A stretch of DNA of 64,000 bases from Rahnella inusitata. Lineage in GTDB: Bacteria; Pseudomonadota; Gammaproteobacteria; Enterobacterales; Enterobacteriaceae. The position numbers and the translations under genes were made by a program. Under the pieces are notes generated by a model. That model made no database searches. It worked only from the letters and a program-made list of their open reading frames with translations, and was not told the DNA's origin. Location: positions 1-64,000 of the forward strand of contig NZ_JYDE01000025.1 of NCBI RefSeq assembly GCF_003263515.1. The letters are read 5' to 3'. Shown here in pieces: positions 36,902-47,642 of the stretch. Position 1 is the stretch's first letter, and every line of letters begins with the position of its first letter.

Positions 36902-36979
36902 AGCGGCGCACATCCTAACCTTATTAACAGCAATATAACAGCGAGTGCCGAAATTACCACCCAACAAAACTACGATTTG

Positions 36980-36993
36980 TTGACATATATCAA
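36980..36993. promoter_or_regulatory. putative FNR box upstream of arcA
   Basis: TTGACATATATCAA matches the FNR consensus TTGAT-N4-ATCAA with one mismatch. arcA is FNR-activated in E. coli. The site lies about 285 bases before the start codon, as expected for a long arcA leader with several promoters. Confidence 0.6.
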
Positions 36994-37365
36994 GTTCAAT
37001 TGTAGCACGGTAACAGAAACGTGAAAAACGCTTATAAGAATGCACGCTTGAGTCACATTTCGTCCATTATTGTACACGATTCAGCAAATCCAGAAGTAAG
37101 CGCAGATAAATGAGAAAATGACCATGGGCGGTATTATATATCCCTATGAAAAACATTGATTTAAATTTACATGAGCTTTGCTTAACAGCGCCAGCCGCTT
37201 TTTTACCTGTCAGCTAAGGTTTTCCGATAAAATGGATGAATATATTAGGTCGGCTGTTAAGTTCTTGTGAATAATATAAGCGTTGAATAGGTTCTGGCGC
37301 AGGATAAAAATTCATCGCTGAACAACACACGACAATTTCTTTCTCACTCTTTTCGAAGGTACGAC
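36994..37365. other. intergenic region between the arcA control region and yjtD
   Basis: About 370 bp, AT-rich, presumably carrying further arcA promoters on the minus strand and the yjtD promoter on the plus strand (candidate -10 TATAAG near 37275). No gene seen. Confidence 0.4.
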
Positions 37366-38052
37366 ATGCAACTTCATATTATTTTGGTTTCCCCTGCGCG
37401 CCCTGAAAATGTTGGGGCGGCGGCGCGTGCCATGAAAACCATGGGCTTCGCATCTTTGCGTATCGTCGACAGTGAAGCACATCTCAAACCTGAAGCCGGC
37501 TGGGTCGCGCACGGCTCGCAGGAAATCCTGCAAAATGCCCGGCATTTCGCGACGCTGGCCGATGCGCTGGTCGATATCGATTTCACCGTGGCGACCACGG
37601 CCCGCAGCCGCGCCCGTTTCCACTACTACTGCACGCCTCCGCAATTGCTGACGCAGCTTGAAGAGAAAAGCCACTGGGTGAATCATGCGGCGCTGGTGTT
37701 CGGTCGTGAAGATTCCGGGCTGACCAACGAAGAGCTGGAGCTGGCCGATATTCTGACCGGCGTGCCGATGGTGGCGGATTATCCTTCATTGAACCTGGGG
37801 CAGGCGGTGATGGTGTTCTGCTATCAGCTGTCATCACTCAATCAGGTTGCCGCCGTGCGTCCTGAAAATGCCGAGGCCGGGCAGCTAAACGCGTTGCGTT
37901 CCAGAGTAGGCCGGTTACTGCAAAATGTCGGCGCAGAAGATGACCAAAAACTGGCCGACTGGGTGCAGCAGCGGCTCGGACTTTTAGAGCAGCGGGATGC
38001 CGCCATGCTGCATACTTTGCTGCATGACATCGAAAAAAAGCTGAACTCATGA
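37366..38052 (+). CDS. yjtD: SpoU-family tRNA/rRNA methyltransferase YjtD (LasT)
   Basis: A 228-residue SPOUT/TrmH-type methyltransferase. Its trefoil-knot SAM-binding motifs are visible: the N-terminal ILVSPARPENVGAAARAMK, FGREDSGLTNEEL, and the C-terminal VPMVADYPSLNLGQAV. It resembles TrmJ but is shorter. The modified RNA position is not known from sequence. It lies between arcA and the thr operon, as in E. coli. Confidence 0.92.
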   Translation: MQLHIILVSPARPENVGAAARAMKTMGFASLRIVDSEAHLKPEAGWVAHGSQEILQNARHFATLADALVDIDFTVATTARSRARFHYYCTPPQLLTQLEEKSHWVNHAALVFGREDSGLTNEELELADILTGVPMVADYPSLNLGQAVMVFCYQLSSLNQVAAVRPENAEAGQLNALRSRVGRLLQNVGAEDDQKLADWVQQRLGLLEQRDAAMLHTLLHDIEKKLNS

Positions 38053-38193
38053 TGTGAGGGCTTTTTTCTTTCAGGCAGTGTAATGTTCCGCTAGATGCGT
38101 TCATCCCTGTGAATTGCGCTGGAATTATTTTTAAATGCAGCGGATTGTTCATTTTGTACCGCCGATGGCTGACGGTGTAAAATCAGAAAAAAA

Positions 38194-38222
38194 TTGACTT
38201 GTTGTGCCTTATGCTTTAGCTA
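38194..38222 (+). promoter_or_regulatory. candidate thr operon promoter
   Basis: TTGACT (38194-38199), a 17-bp spacer and TAGCTA (38217-38222), followed about 45 bases later by the thrL start. Confidence 0.6.
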
Positions 38223-38268
38223 ATAGAGGCAGACAGCGTAAAAACTCTAAGACAGACAGAAAATAAAA

Positions 38269-38337
38269 ATGCGAATCATCAGCCTGAACACAACAATTAT
38301 TACCACCACCGATACCACAGGTAACGGGGCGGGCTGA
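38269..38337 (+). CDS. thrL: thr operon leader peptide
   Basis: A 22-residue leader peptide with seven threonine and four isoleucine codons (MRIISLNTTIITTTDTTGNG...). It is the sensor for attenuation of thrABC by charged tRNA-Thr and tRNA-Ile: ribosome stalling at these codons favours an antiterminator. The end (TGNGAG) is as in E. coli. It is followed 23 bases later by the attenuator hairpin. Confidence 0.95.
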   Translation: MRIISLNTTIITTTDTTGNGAG

Positions 38338-38360
38338 CGCGTACAGGAAAAAAGAAAAAA

Positions 38361-38393
38361 AGCCCGCACCTAACCAGTGCGGGCTTTTTTTTT
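38361..38393 (+). terminator. thr operon attenuator
   Basis: Stem AGCCCGCAC / GTGCGGGCT with a 7-base loop and nine T residues, just after thrL. The GCGGGC of the thrL 3' end can pair with the left arm as the alternative structure. Confidence 0.92.
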
Positions 38394-38430
38394 AACACTT
38401 TAAACGACGAGCTTCAGGAGAGAATCAGAA

Positions 38431-40890
38431 ATGCGAGTGTTGAAATTTGGCGGGACCTCAGTAGCAAACGCAGAACGCTTTTTGCGGGTTGCGGACATTA
38501 TGGAAAGCAATGCGCGTCAGGGACAGGTCGCAACGGTATTATCTGCACCTGCCAAAATTACCAACTCTCTGGTCGCCATGATTGAACGAACTGTCGCAGG
38601 ACAGGATATTCATACCATCATGAGTGATGCAGAAAGCATTTTTGGACAGCTGATCGCCGGCCTGGCGGATGCGCAGCCGGATTTCGATCTGCCAAAAGTG
38701 AAAGCCTATGTCGACCACGAATTTGCCCAACTCAAGCAGCTGTTACACGGCATCGCCCTGCTGGGGCAGTGCCCGGACAGCGTTAACGCTTCTATCATCT
38801 GTCGCGGCGAAAAGCTTTCCATTGCCATTATGGAAGCGGTATTCATAGCCAAAGGTTTCGGCGTCACTGTCATCAATCCGGTTGAGAAGCTGCTGGCGCA
38901 AGGCCACTACCTTGAATCTACCGTCGATATCAACGAATCCACCCGCCGTATTTCGGCAAGCGCGATCCCGGCTGACCACATCGTGCTGATGGCCGGTTTC
39001 ACCGCAGGCAACGACAAAGGCGAACTGGTGGTGCTCGGGCGTAACGGCTCCGACTATTCCGCTGCCGTGCTGGCTGCCTGTTTACGCGCAGACTGTTGCG
39101 AAATCTGGACCGACGTCGACGGCGTATATACCTGCGATCCGCGCATCGTTCCCGATGCACGTCTGCTGAAATCGATGTCGTATCAGGAAGCAATGGAGCT
39201 GTCGTACTTTGGTGCGAAAGTGCTTCATCCAAGAACTATCCTGCCGATTGCTCAGTTCCAGATCCCTTGCCTTATCAAAAACACCACCAACCCGCAGGCG
39301 CCCGGCACCCTGATCGGCAGCGAAAGCCTGGGTGACAATACGCCGGTCAAAGGCATCACCAACCTGAATAATATGGCGATGATCAACGTCTCCGGACCTG
39401 GGATGAAAGGGATGATTGGCATGGCGGCGCGCGTTTTCGCCGTGATGTCCCGCTCAGGGATTTCAGTGGTGCTGATCACGCAGTCTTCTTCTGAGTACAG
39501 TATCAGCTTCTGCGTACCGCAAAACGAACTGGAGCGCGCACGTAAGGCGCTGGAAGACGAATTCTATCTTGAGCTGAAAGACGGCCTGCTGGAGCCGCTG
39601 GACGTGATGGAGAAACTGGCGGTCATTTCAGTCGTCGGTGACGGCATGCGTACCCTGCGCGGCATCTCAGCCAAATTTTTCTCCGCACTGGCGCGTGCCA
39701 ACATCAACATCGTGGCCATTGCGCAGGGCTCTTCCGAGCGTTCGATCTCCGTCGTCGTCAATAATGAAGACGCGACTACCGGCGTACGCGTCAGCCACCA
39801 GATGCTGTTCAACACCGATCAGGTAATCGAAGTCTTCCTGATTGGCGTCGGCGGTGTCGGCGGTGCGTTGATCGAACAGATCCGCCGTCAGCAGGCATGG
39901 CTAAAAACCAAACATATCGATCTGCGCGTATGCGGTATCGCCAACTCCCGCGCGTTGTTAACCAACGTGCACGGTATTGCCCTCGAAAGCTGGCAGGACG
40001 AGCTGGCAGCAGCGAAAGAGCCGCTGAATCTGGGTCGCCTGATCCGTCTGGTGAAGGAATATCATCTGCTGAACCCGGTGATCGTGGACTGTACCTCCAG
40101 CCAGGAAGTGGCCGATCAGTATGCGGATTTCCTGACTGACGGTTTCCACGTCGTCACGCCGAACAAAAAAGCCAATACCTCGTCGATGAATTATTACTAT
40201 CAGCTGCGTAAAGCAGCGGATGGCTCGCGCCGTAAGTTCTTGTACGACACAAACGTCGGTGCCGGTTTGCCGGTGATTGAGAACCTGCAAAACCTGCTGA
40301 ACGCCGGTGATGAACTGCTGCGTTTCTCCGGTATCCTTTCTGGTTCACTGTCGTTCATCTTCGGCAAGCTGGACGAAGGGATGTCCCTGTCTGCGGCCAC
40401 GTTGCAGGCGCGCGATATGGGCTACACCGAGCCGGATCCGCGTGATGACCTGTCTGGCATGGACGTGGCGCGTAAGCTGCTGATTCTGGCGCGTGAGGCA
40501 GGATACATACTGGAACTGAGCGATATCGACGTGGAATCCGTTTTACCGCCTTCTTTCAATGCCGAAGGGGATGTGAATACCTTCGTCGCGCGTTTGCCGG
40601 AACTGGATGCGGAATTTGCGAAACGCGTTGCTCAGGCAACCGCTGAAGGCAAAGTGTTGCGTTATGTCGGTGCCATCGAAGAAGGGCGCTGCAAAGTAAA
40701 AATCGACGCCGTCGATGGTAATGACCCGCTTTATAAAGTAAAAAATGGTGAGAATGCGCTGGCGTTTTATAGTCGCTATTATCAGCCGTTGCCGCTGGTT
40801 CTGCGCGGTTACGGTGCCGGTAATGATGTGACGGCGGCAGGTGTGTTTGCCGATCTTTTGCGAACGCTGTCATGGAAGTTAGGAGTTTAA
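38431..40890 (+). CDS. thrA: bifunctional aspartokinase I / homoserine dehydrogenase I
   Basis: ThrA catalyses the first and third steps of threonine synthesis (aspartate phosphorylation; aspartate semialdehyde to homoserine) and is feedback-inhibited by threonine. The 819-residue protein has the kinase motif [13 protein letters not shown] and two regulatory ACT-like domains (about 310-460). The NAD(P)-binding loop [15 protein letters not shown] follows near 468, and the homoserine dehydrogenase catalytic region contains [24 protein letters not shown] precedes the ATG. Only 1 base separates it from thrB. Confidence 0.98.
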   Translation: MRVLKFGGTSVANAERFLRVADIMESNARQGQVATVLSAPAKITNSLVAMIERTVAGQDIHTIMSDAESIFGQLIAGLADAQPDFDLPKVKAYVDHEFAQLKQLLHGIALLGQCPDSVNASIICRGEKLSIAIMEAVFIAKGFGVTVINPVEKLLAQGHYLESTVDINESTRRISASAIPADHIVLMAGFTAGNDKGELVVLGRNGSDYSAAVLAACLRADCCEIWTDVDGVYTCDPRIVPDARLLKSMSYQEAMELSYFGAKVLHPRTILPIAQFQIPCLIKNTTNPQAPGTLIGSESLGDNTPVKGITNLNNMAMINVSGPGMKGMIGMAARVFAVMSRSGISVVLITQSSSEYSISFCVPQNELERARKALEDEFYLELKDGLLEPLDVMEKLAVISVVGDGMRTLRGISAKFFSALARANINIVAIAQGSSERSISVVVNNEDATTGVRVSHQMLFNTDQVIEVFLIGVGGVGGALIEQIRRQQAWLKTKHIDLRVCGIANSRALLTNVHGIALESWQDELAAAKEPLNLGRLIRLVKEYHLLNPVIVDCTSSQEVADQYADFLTDGFHVVTPNKKANTSSMNYYYQLRKAADGSRRKFLYDTNVGAGLPVIENLQNLLNAGDELLRFSGILSGSLSFIFGKLDEGMSLSAATLQARDMGYTEPDPRDDLSGMDVARKLLILAREAGYILELSDIDVESVLPPSFNAEGDVNTFVARLPELDAEFAKRVAQATAEGKVLRYVGAIEEGRCKVKIDAVDGNDPLYKVKNGENALAFYSRYYQPLPLVLRGYGAGNDVTAAGVFADLLRTLSWKLGV

Positions 40891-40891
40891 T

Positions 40892-41821
40892 ATGGTTAAG
40901 GTGTATGCCCCGGCTTCAATTGGGAACGTCAGCGTCGGTTTCGACGTTCTGGGCGCAGCGGTTTCTCCGGTGGACGGAACGCTGCTCGGCGACTGTGTAT
41001 CGGTCGAAGCAGCGACAGAATTCAGCCTGAAAAGCGAAGGCCGGTTTGTCTCCAAACTGCCGGATCGCATGGAAGACAATATCGTTTATCAGTGCTGGCA
41101 GCGTTTCTGTCAGGAGATTGGCAAAGACGTGCCGGTAGCGATGACGCTGGAAAAAAACATGCCGATTGGCTCAGGTCTCGGTTCCAGTGCCTGTTCGGTA
41201 GTCGCCGGTCTGATGGCGATGAACGAGTTCTGTGGTAAGCCGCTGAGTGAAAACCAGATGCTGGCGCTGATGGGCGAACTGGAAGGGCGTATTTCCGGCA
41301 GTGTGCATTTTGATAACGTCGCGCCGTGCTATCTCGGCGGCATCCAGCTGATGCTGGAAGAGCTGGATGTTATCAGCCAGAACGTCCCCAGTTTTGACGA
41401 CTGGCTGTGGGTGATGGCGTATCCGGGAATTAAAGTCTCGACGGCGGAAGCGCGTGCGATTTTACCGGCGCAGTATCGCCGTCAGGATTGCATCAGCCAC
41501 GGGCGTTATCTGGCGGGCTTTATTCACGCCTGCCACACGCAGCAACCCTTGCTGGCTGCGAAGCTGATGAAGGACGTGATTGCCGAGCCGTACCGTACCC
41601 GTTTGCTGCCGGGCTTTGCACAAGCGCGCAGCGCCGCCGAAGAAATTGGCGCACTGGCGTGCGGGATTTCCGGTTCCGGTCCGACGCTGTTTGCGGTCTG
41701 TAATGACAGCGCAACGGCGAAACGTATGGCTGACTGGTTGCAGACGCACTATCTGCAAAATGACGAAGGCTTTGTTCATATTTGTCGTCTTGATACCGCC
41801 GGTGCGCGCGTGTTGGGATAA
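40892..41821 (+). CDS. thrB: homoserine kinase
   Basis: ThrB phosphorylates homoserine to O-phosphohomoserine. The 309-residue GHMP kinase has the ATP-binding motif [12 protein letters not shown] near residue 91 and the C-terminal [12 protein letters not shown] loop. AGGAG lies within the thrA 3' end, indicating coupling, and thrC follows after 24 bases. Confidence 0.98.
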   Translation: MVKVYAPASIGNVSVGFDVLGAAVSPVDGTLLGDCVSVEAATEFSLKSEGRFVSKLPDRMEDNIVYQCWQRFCQEIGKDVPVAMTLEKNMPIGSGLGSSACSVVAGLMAMNEFCGKPLSENQMLALMGELEGRISGSVHFDNVAPCYLGGIQLMLEELDVISQNVPSFDDWLWVMAYPGIKVSTAEARAILPAQYRRQDCISHGRYLAGFIHACHTQQPLLAAKLMKDVIAEPYRTRLLPGFAQARSAAEEIGALACGISGSGPTLFAVCNDSATAKRMADWLQTHYLQNDEGFVHICRLDTAGARVLG

Positions 41822-41845
41822 CTCGAAAATTTATTGGGATAACAA

Positions 41846-43135
41846 ATGAAACTGTACAACCTGAAGGATCACAACGAGCAGGTCAGCTTTGCTCAGGCCG
41901 TCAAACAAGGTTTGGGTAAACAGCAGGGCTTATTCTTCCCGCTGGACTTGCCGGAGTTTGAACTGACCGAAATCGACCGTCTGCTGGAACTGGATTTCGT
42001 GACCCGCAGCAGCCGCATTCTCTCTGCTTTCATCGGCGATGAAATTCCTGAAGACGAGTTACATCAGCGCGTCAAAAATGCATTTGCGTTCCCGGCGCCG
42101 GTCGCCAAAGTGGAAGAAGACATCGCCTGTCTGGAGCTGTTCCACGGGCCGACGCTGGCGTTTAAAGATTTCGGTGGCCGCTTCATGGCGCAGATCCTGA
42201 CGCAGGTGTCAGGCGACCAGCCGGTGACCATTCTGACCGCGACCTCTGGTGATACCGGCGCGGCTGTCGCACATGCATTCCACGGCATGAAAAATGTGCG
42301 TGTGGTGATTCTGTATCCGCGCGGCAAAATCAGCCCGTTACAGGAAAAACTGTTCTGTACCCTCGGTGGCAACATTCATACCGTGGCGATCGACGGCGAT
42401 TTCGATGCCTGCCAGGCGCTGGTGAAACAGGCATTTGATGACGAAGAACTTAAACACGCGCTGAAACTGAACTCGGCGAACTCGATCAATATCAGCCGTC
42501 TGCTGGCGCAGATTTGTTATTACTTTGAAGCAGTTGCCCAGTTGCCTCAGGAAGCGCGCAATCAGCTGGTGGTGTCGGTGCCAAGCGGTAACTTTGGTGA
42601 CCTGACGGCCGGTTTGCTGGCCAAATCCCTCGGCCTGCCGATCAAACGTTTCATCGCTGCCACTAACGCCAATGACACCGTGCCGCGTTTCCTGTCTAAC
42701 GGGGAATGGGAACCGAAGAAAACCGTCGCAACGCTGTCGAATGCGATGGACGTCAGCCAGCCAAACAACTGGCCGCGCGTGGAAGAGTTGTATCGCCGCA
42801 AAATCTGGCAGCTGAAAGATCTCGGGTTTGGTGCGGTCAGCGATGACACCACTGAAGACGCGATGCGCGAACTGGCGGACATCGGCTATATCTCTGAACC
42901 GCACGCCGCGATTGCTTACCGGGTGCTGCGCGATCAGCTGCAACCTGGCGAATTCGGTCTGTTCATCGGTACCGCACACCCGGCGAAATTCAAAGAAAGC
43001 GTGGAGTCGATTCTGGGTCAGGACATCGGTCTGCCGAAAGAACTGGCTGAGCGCGCTGACCTGCCGCTGTTGTCGCATAACCTGCCGGCCAATTTCAGCG
43101 AAATGCGTGCTTTTCTGATGGCGCTGCCTGAATAA
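41846..43135 (+). CDS. thrC: threonine synthase
   Basis: ThrC converts O-phosphohomoserine to threonine. The 429-residue PLP enzyme has its cofactor lysine at K107 (LAFKDFGGRF), the ATSGDTGAAV phosphate loop and the VPSGNFGDL segment. It is the last gene of thrLABC and is followed by a terminator. Confidence 0.98.
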   Translation: MKLYNLKDHNEQVSFAQAVKQGLGKQQGLFFPLDLPEFELTEIDRLLELDFVTRSSRILSAFIGDEIPEDELHQRVKNAFAFPAPVAKVEEDIACLELFHGPTLAFKDFGGRFMAQILTQVSGDQPVTILTATSGDTGAAVAHAFHGMKNVRVVILYPRGKISPLQEKLFCTLGGNIHTVAIDGDFDACQALVKQAFDDEELKHALKLNSANSINISRLLAQICYYFEAVAQLPQEARNQLVVSVPSGNFGDLTAGLLAKSLGLPIKRFIAATNANDTVPRFLSNGEWEPKKTVATLSNAMDVSQPNNWPRVEELYRRKIWQLKDLGFGAVSDDTTEDAMRELADIGYISEPHAAIAYRVLRDQLQPGEFGLFIGTAHPAKFKESVESILGQDIGLPKELAERADLPLLSHNLPANFSEMRAFLMALPE

Positions 43136-43156
43136 CTACGCGGTCTTCTGAAATGC

Positions 43157-43183
43157 AAAAACCCTCTTCACGAGGGTTTTTTT
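43157..43183. terminator. terminator after thrC, probably bidirectional
   Basis: AAAAACCCTC / GAGGGTTTTT with a 5-base loop and seven T residues. It also lies at the end of yaaA on the minus strand. Confidence 0.88.
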
Positions 43184-43204
43184 ATGCCTGTCGCATTGTA
43201 AAAA

Positions 43205-43978
43205 TCAGCGCTCAGGGCGGGTAAATACCATTTCGTTACCCTGCGAACGCGATTCATCAAAGGAATAACCTTCCAGGTTAAAATCCTGCAACTGCTTCGG
43301 TTTATCCAGACGCTCTTTGATGATGAAGCGGCTCATCAGGCCGCGCGCTTTTTTGGCATAGAAGCTGATGACTTTGTATTTGCCATTTTTCTCATCGAGG
43401 AAAACCGGCTTGATGATTTCGCCATCCAGCAATTTGGGTTTTACCGCTTTGAAGTATTCATCGGACGCCAGATTCACCAGCACTTTGCTTTTCTGTTCGT
43501 TTAAAAGCAGATTAAGTTTTTCCGTCAGCAGTTCGCCCCAGAAGGCATACAGGTTCGCACCCTGCGGATTTTCGAGGCGGATTCCCATTTCCAGACGGTA
43601 AGGCATCATCAAGTCCAGCGGGCGCAGCAGGCCATATAAGCCGGACAACATACGCAGATGTTTCTGGGCAAAATCGAAATCTTTCTCGCTGAAATCTTCT
43701 GCCTGCAAACCGGTATAAACATCACCTTTGAAGGCCAGCAGCGCCTGACGCGCATTCTTTGGCGTGAAATCTGGATGCCATTCGTTAAAGCGCTCGGCGT
43801 TCAGATGCGCGAGTTTATCGCTGATCCCCATCAAAGAAGAGATCTGCGCAGGCGACATTTTGCGCGCTACGGCGATCAGTTCGCTGGATTTATCCAGCAG
43901 CTCGGGCTGGGTATAGCGCGTTGTCGCAAGCGGGCTTTCGTAATCGAGCGTTTTGGCAGGAGAAATAATGGTCAGCAT
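43205..43978 (-). CDS. yaaA: peroxide stress protein YaaA (UPF0246)
   Basis: YaaA lowers intracellular free iron and protects DNA and proteins during hydrogen peroxide stress in E. coli. The 257-residue protein matches family length and ends ([16 protein letters not shown]...; [13 protein letters not shown]). [17 protein letters not shown] is the most conserved segment. It is convergent with thrC; yaaJ lies upstream on the same strand. Confidence 0.95.
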   Translation of the reverse strand: MLTIISPAKTLDYESPLATTRYTQPELLDKSSELIAVARKMSPAQISSLMGISDKLAHLNAERFNEWHPDFTPKNARQALLAFKGDVYTGLQAEDFSEKDFDFAQKHLRMLSGLYGLLRPLDLMMPYRLEMGIRLENPQGANLYAFWGELLTEKLNLLLNEQKSKVLVNLASDEYFKAVKPKLLDGEIIKPVFLDEKNGKYKVISFYAKKARGLMSRFIIKERLDKPKQLQDFNLEGYSFDESRSQGNEMVFTRPER

Positions 43979-44090
43979 AGTGCGTCCGTTTGGTCAGTGA
44001 CGGTTCAGATTCGGGAAATTTTCGTTGCTCTACTGTAGCAAAAAAGTCATTGAAATGGCGCGCGGGCGAAAATAACAACGATAGGCACAA

Positions 44091-45518
44091 TCATTTTTGA
44101 TGCGGATTTTTCCCCCAGATCCCCGGCTCAAGCTGGCCGCGTAACTCAGGAAAATGGTTCGGATTGAAAACAGGGATTTTCCCCATTCGTTGCTGACGTT
44201 CGTAGTCTTTCACGACTTTGACAGCGACGCCCGACAGCAACAGCAGGGCGGTCAGATTAAGCAGCGCCATCAGCGCCATAAAGATATCCGCCAGCTTCCA
44301 GAGAACCTGCAATTCCATCAGGCAGCCGATGAAAACAATAGCGATCACGAGCAGACGGAAAATCAGTAACTTCCCTGTGGATGCGACGCGTATGAAGCCC
44401 AGATTATTTTCCGCATAGGTGTAATTTCCTGTAATCGACGTAAACGCAAAGCAAAACACCAGCAGCGCGAGCACGATGTTGCTCCAGCCTGACATCGTCG
44501 GGGAAAGGGCCAGATGTAACAGTGAAATACCGGAAGGCGCGCCGGGATTATCGAGCGCGCCGGAGGTCAGAATGATCAGCGCCGTCGCCGTGCAAATCAC
44601 CACGGTATCGATAAATACCGCCAGCATCTGATTAAAACCGAGTGCCGCCGGATGGCTGACAGAGGCCATTGCAGCGGCATTAGGCGAGGAGCCGACACCC
44701 GCTTCGCTGGCGAATACGCCGCGCTGCATGCCCTGGGTGATAGCCTGCGTAATCCCAAACGCCAGCGCCCCGGAGGCTGCTTCCTGCAAGCCAAACGCGC
44801 TTTTGAATACCAGCGCCAGCACCTGTGGCAGTTTTTCCACGTTGTGACCAATCACCCAGACCGCCAGCAGCAAATATCCCAGCGCAATAAGCGGGATTAA
44901 GCCACGAGCCACCCGCGTAACAGAACGGATGCCGCCAAAAATAAGCAAGGCCGTCAGCGCGGCGAGTACAAAGGCAGTGGTCAGTGCCGGAGTATGCAAC
45001 AGATGGAAAGAGGCTTGCGCGATGGCGTTGGCCTGTAAGGCAATGAAAATAAATCCGCAGGAAATCACGATCAAAAAAGAAAACAGAATGCCCATCCAGC
45101 GCATTCCCAGCCCTTTTTCCATGTAGTCAGCCGGTCCGCCACGGAATTTGCCGTTGAGTCCGGTGCTCTTATAAATCTGCGCCAGCGTATTTTCGATCAT
45201 TGCCGTCGCCATGCTGAACATCGCGATGACCCACATCCAAAATATTGCGCCGGGGCCACCGAGTGTCACGGCGATGGCGACGCCGGTCAGATTCCCCGTA
45301 CCAATACGCGACGAAAGGCTCAGGCAGAGCGCACTCCAGACGGTGGAACCTCTGTGGTCGGGATGATGTTTGAAAAGCGTGCAGGAAAACATATGGCGGA
45401 AGCGGCGAAACTGGATGAAACCGAGGCGAATACTGAGATAAATGCCGGTTCCCAGTAACAGATAAATCAGGATAGAGCTCCAGAGAACGGTATCGAAAAA
45501 CTCCAGTAACTCGTTCAT
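44091..45518 (-). CDS. yaaJ: alanine/glycine:cation symporter YaaJ
   Basis: A 475-residue inner-membrane transporter of the AGCS family with about ten transmembrane helices, importing alanine or glycine with Na+ (or H+). Family motifs include GTGNLTGVAIAVTLGGPGAIFWMW (the first part GTGNLTGVA is diagnostic), FRGGPADYMEKGLG and the FASEAGVGSSPNAAA signature. It is divergent from talB. Confidence 0.94.
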   Translation of the reverse strand: MNELLEFFDTVLWSSILIYLLLGTGIYLSIRLGFIQFRRFRHMFSCTLFKHHPDHRGSTVWSALCLSLSSRIGTGNLTGVAIAVTLGGPGAIFWMWVIAMFSMATAMIENTLAQIYKSTGLNGKFRGGPADYMEKGLGMRWMGILFSFLIVISCGFIFIALQANAIAQASFHLLHTPALTTAFVLAALTALLIFGGIRSVTRVARGLIPLIALGYLLLAVWVIGHNVEKLPQVLALVFKSAFGLQEAASGALAFGITQAITQGMQRGVFASEAGVGSSPNAAAMASVSHPAALGFNQMLAVFIDTVVICTATALIILTSGALDNPGAPSGISLLHLALSPTMSGWSNIVLALLVFCFAFTSITGNYTYAENNLGFIRVASTGKLLIFRLLVIAIVFIGCLMELQVLWKLADIFMALMALLNLTALLLLSGVAVKVVKDYERQQRMGKIPVFNPNHFPELRGQLEPGIWGKNPHQK

Positions 45519-45700
45519 GACGTATCCTTGTTTGATTTACCGTTCATCGTTTTAAATCGGGCCGGGCGTACACCTCGCGCCGGAGGGGTAACATACCTTT
45601 TTTAACTAACAGGGAACATATGCATTTTGGCTAAATTTGTGTGTTTTGGAAGGTAGAAAAATCCATGATGTTCGTAGCCGAGCATGCCGTGATATGCGCC

Positions 45701-45728
45701 TTGCGCGTGGCTTTTTGCATGTTATCAT
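45701..45728 (+). promoter_or_regulatory. candidate talB promoter
   Basis: TTGCGC, a 16-bp spacer and TATCAT, about 63 bases before the talB start. A small hairpin (AGGCAT-GAAA-ATGCCT, 45741-45756) lies in the leader. Confidence 0.55.
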
Positions 45729-45790
45729 CAGCCAAAGGCAAGGCATGAAAATGCCTATACGAAAACGTCCAAACGATGAGATATGCCAAA

Positions 45791-46744
45791 ATGACCGATA
45801 AACTGACTTCCCTACGCCAAATGACTCAGGTTGTTGCTGACACCGGAGATATCGCGGCAATGAAGTTGTACCAGCCGCAGGATGCGACCACCAATCCGTC
45901 ACTGATCCTGAGCGCTGCACAAATTCCTGAATACCGTAAACTGATCGACGAAGCAATCGCCTGGGCACGTGACCAGAGCAGCGATCACGCTCAGCAGATC
46001 ACTGATGCCGCTGACAAGCTGGCAGTGAACATCGGTCTTGAAATTCTGAAACTGATCCCTGGCCGCATTTCGACTGAAGTCGATGCGCGCATGTCTTACG
46101 ACACCGACGCCAGCATTGCCAAAGCTAAACGCCTGATCAAACTTTACAACGAAGCGGGCATCAGCAACGACCGTATCCTGATCAAACTGGCTTCTACCTG
46201 GCAGGGCATCCGCGCGGCGGAGAAACTGGAAAAAGAAGGCATCAACTGTAACCTGACGCTGCTGTTCTCCTTCGCACAGGCTCGCGCGTGTGCTGAAGCG
46301 GGCGTCTTCCTGATCTCTCCATTCGTTGGCCGTATTCTTGACTGGTACAAAGCCAATGGCGACAAAAAAGAGTTCGCGCCGAATGAGGATCCAGGCGTTG
46401 TGTCTGTGACCGAAATCTACGAATACTACAAACAACACGGCTATGAAACTGTCGTGATGGGCGCAAGCTTCCGTAACATCGGCGAAATCATCGAACTGGC
46501 TGGCTGTGACCGTCTGACCATCGCACCTGCACTGCTGAAAGAGCTGGCAGAGAGTGAAGGCCCGCTGGAACGTAAGCTGTCCTTCTCCGGAGAAACCAAA
46601 GCGCGTCCTGCACCACTGACTGAATCTCAGTTCTACTGGGATCATAATCAGGATCCAATGGCGATCGACAAACTGGCTGACGGCATCCGTAAGTTTGCTG
46701 TAGACCAGGGCAAACTGGAAAAAATGATTTCTGACCTGCTGTAA
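45791..46744 (+). CDS. talB: transaldolase B
   Basis: TalB moves a dihydroxyacetone unit between sedoheptulose-7-phosphate and glyceraldehyde-3-phosphate in the non-oxidative pentose phosphate pathway. The 317-residue enzyme has Schiff-base lysine K132 (ILIKLASTW), D17 and the DATTNPSLI motif. I use the ATG at 45791, which gives [10 protein letters not shown] and exactly the E. coli length; an in-frame ATG five codons earlier is not conserved. Confidence 0.97.
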   Translation: MTDKLTSLRQMTQVVADTGDIAAMKLYQPQDATTNPSLILSAAQIPEYRKLIDEAIAWARDQSSDHAQQITDAADKLAVNIGLEILKLIPGRISTEVDARMSYDTDASIAKAKRLIKLYNEAGISNDRILIKLASTWQGIRAAEKLEKEGINCNLTLLFSFAQARACAEAGVFLISPFVGRILDWYKANGDKKEFAPNEDPGVVSVTEIYEYYKQHGYETVVMGASFRNIGEIIELAGCDRLTIAPALLKELAESEGPLERKLSFSGETKARPAPLTESQFYWDHNQDPMAIDKLADGIRKFAVDQGKLEKMISDLL

Positions 46745-46766
46745 TCAGCCTTCAGTTTTCAGTGAA

Positions 46767-46791
46767 AAGCGGCCTCTGAGCCGCTTTTTTT
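46767..46791 (+). terminator. terminator of talB
   Basis: AAGCGGC / GCCGCTT with a 6-base loop and seven T residues. Confidence 0.85.
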
Positions 46792-46913
46792 GTGCCTGAA
46801 ATTCGGGGCTGCGGTAAAAATTTGTCTGAGTGATAAAACCCGCGTGCCGTTACCGATATACTGAGGGCTGAAGACGGTAGCTTTTGCCGGGAATAAATCA
46901 GGGGAAACAGGAC

Positions 46914-47501
46914 ATGGATAAATTGCGAATTGGTCTGGTGTCAGTGTCGGATCGCGCGTCGAACGGCATTTATCAGGATAAGGGGATCCCGGCGCTGGAA
47001 GCGTGGCTGGAAAAAGCGCTGATCACGCCGTTTACGCTGGAAAAGAAATTAATCCCCGATGAGCAGCCTTTGATTGAGCAGGCCATCAGCGAGCTGGTGG
47101 ACGAAAGTGGTTGTCATTTGGTGCTGACCACCGGCGGCACCGGTCCGGCGCGCCGTGATGTGACGCCGGACGCCACGCTGGCCATCGCCGACCGTGAGAT
47201 GCCGGGCTTTGGCGAACAGATGCGTCAGATTAGCCTGCACTTTGTGCCGACGGCGATTTTGTCCCGTCAGGTGGGCGTGATCCGCAAACAGGCATTGATC
47301 CTAAATCTGCCGGGCCAGCCGAAATCTATTCAGGAAACGCTCGAAGGCCTGAAAGATGCCGAGGGTAAAGTGATTGTGTCCGGTATTTTTGCCAGCGTGC
47401 CGTACTGCATTCAGCTGCTGGATGGGCCGTATATAGAAACGCATGACGACGTCGTAGCAGCTTTTCGCCCGAAGAGTGCCCGCCGCGATACAAAAAACTG
47501 A
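46914..47501 (+). CDS. mog: molybdopterin adenylyltransferase
   Basis: Mog adenylylates molybdopterin, preparing it for molybdenum insertion by MoeA. The 195-residue product has the MoaB/Mog-fold motifs VSVSDRAS, TTGGTGPARRDVTPD and LNLPGQPKSI. The start at ATG 46914 (MDKLRIGLVS) matches the family; the frame is open ten codons further upstream but without conservation. Mog follows talB, as in E. coli. Confidence 0.96.
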   Translation: MDKLRIGLVSVSDRASNGIYQDKGIPALEAWLEKALITPFTLEKKLIPDEQPLIEQAISELVDESGCHLVLTTGGTGPARRDVTPDATLAIADREMPGFGEQMRQISLHFVPTAILSRQVGVIRKQALILNLPGQPKSIQETLEGLKDAEGKVIVSGIFASVPYCIQLLDGPYIETHDDVVAAFRPKSARRDTKN

Positions 47502-47561
47502 ATACCGACGGTTTTTGAAAATATGCTGACATAAGATTCAGGCTGACTGGTGTGAAAATTA

Positions 47562-47610
47562 TTTGCCGCTATAGTAATGATTACTTTACATGAGGCGGCA
47601 AAACCTTTTT
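47562..47610 (+). terminator. probable terminator of mog (two-part hairpin)
   Basis: Outer stem TTTGCCGC / GCGGCAAA and inner AGTAA / TTACT, followed by ACCTTTTT, 60 bases after mog. An in-frame ATG of the next gene falls within it. Confidence 0.55.
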
Positions 47611-47642
47611 CCAATTCACACTCTGGTGTCACACGGACTCTT

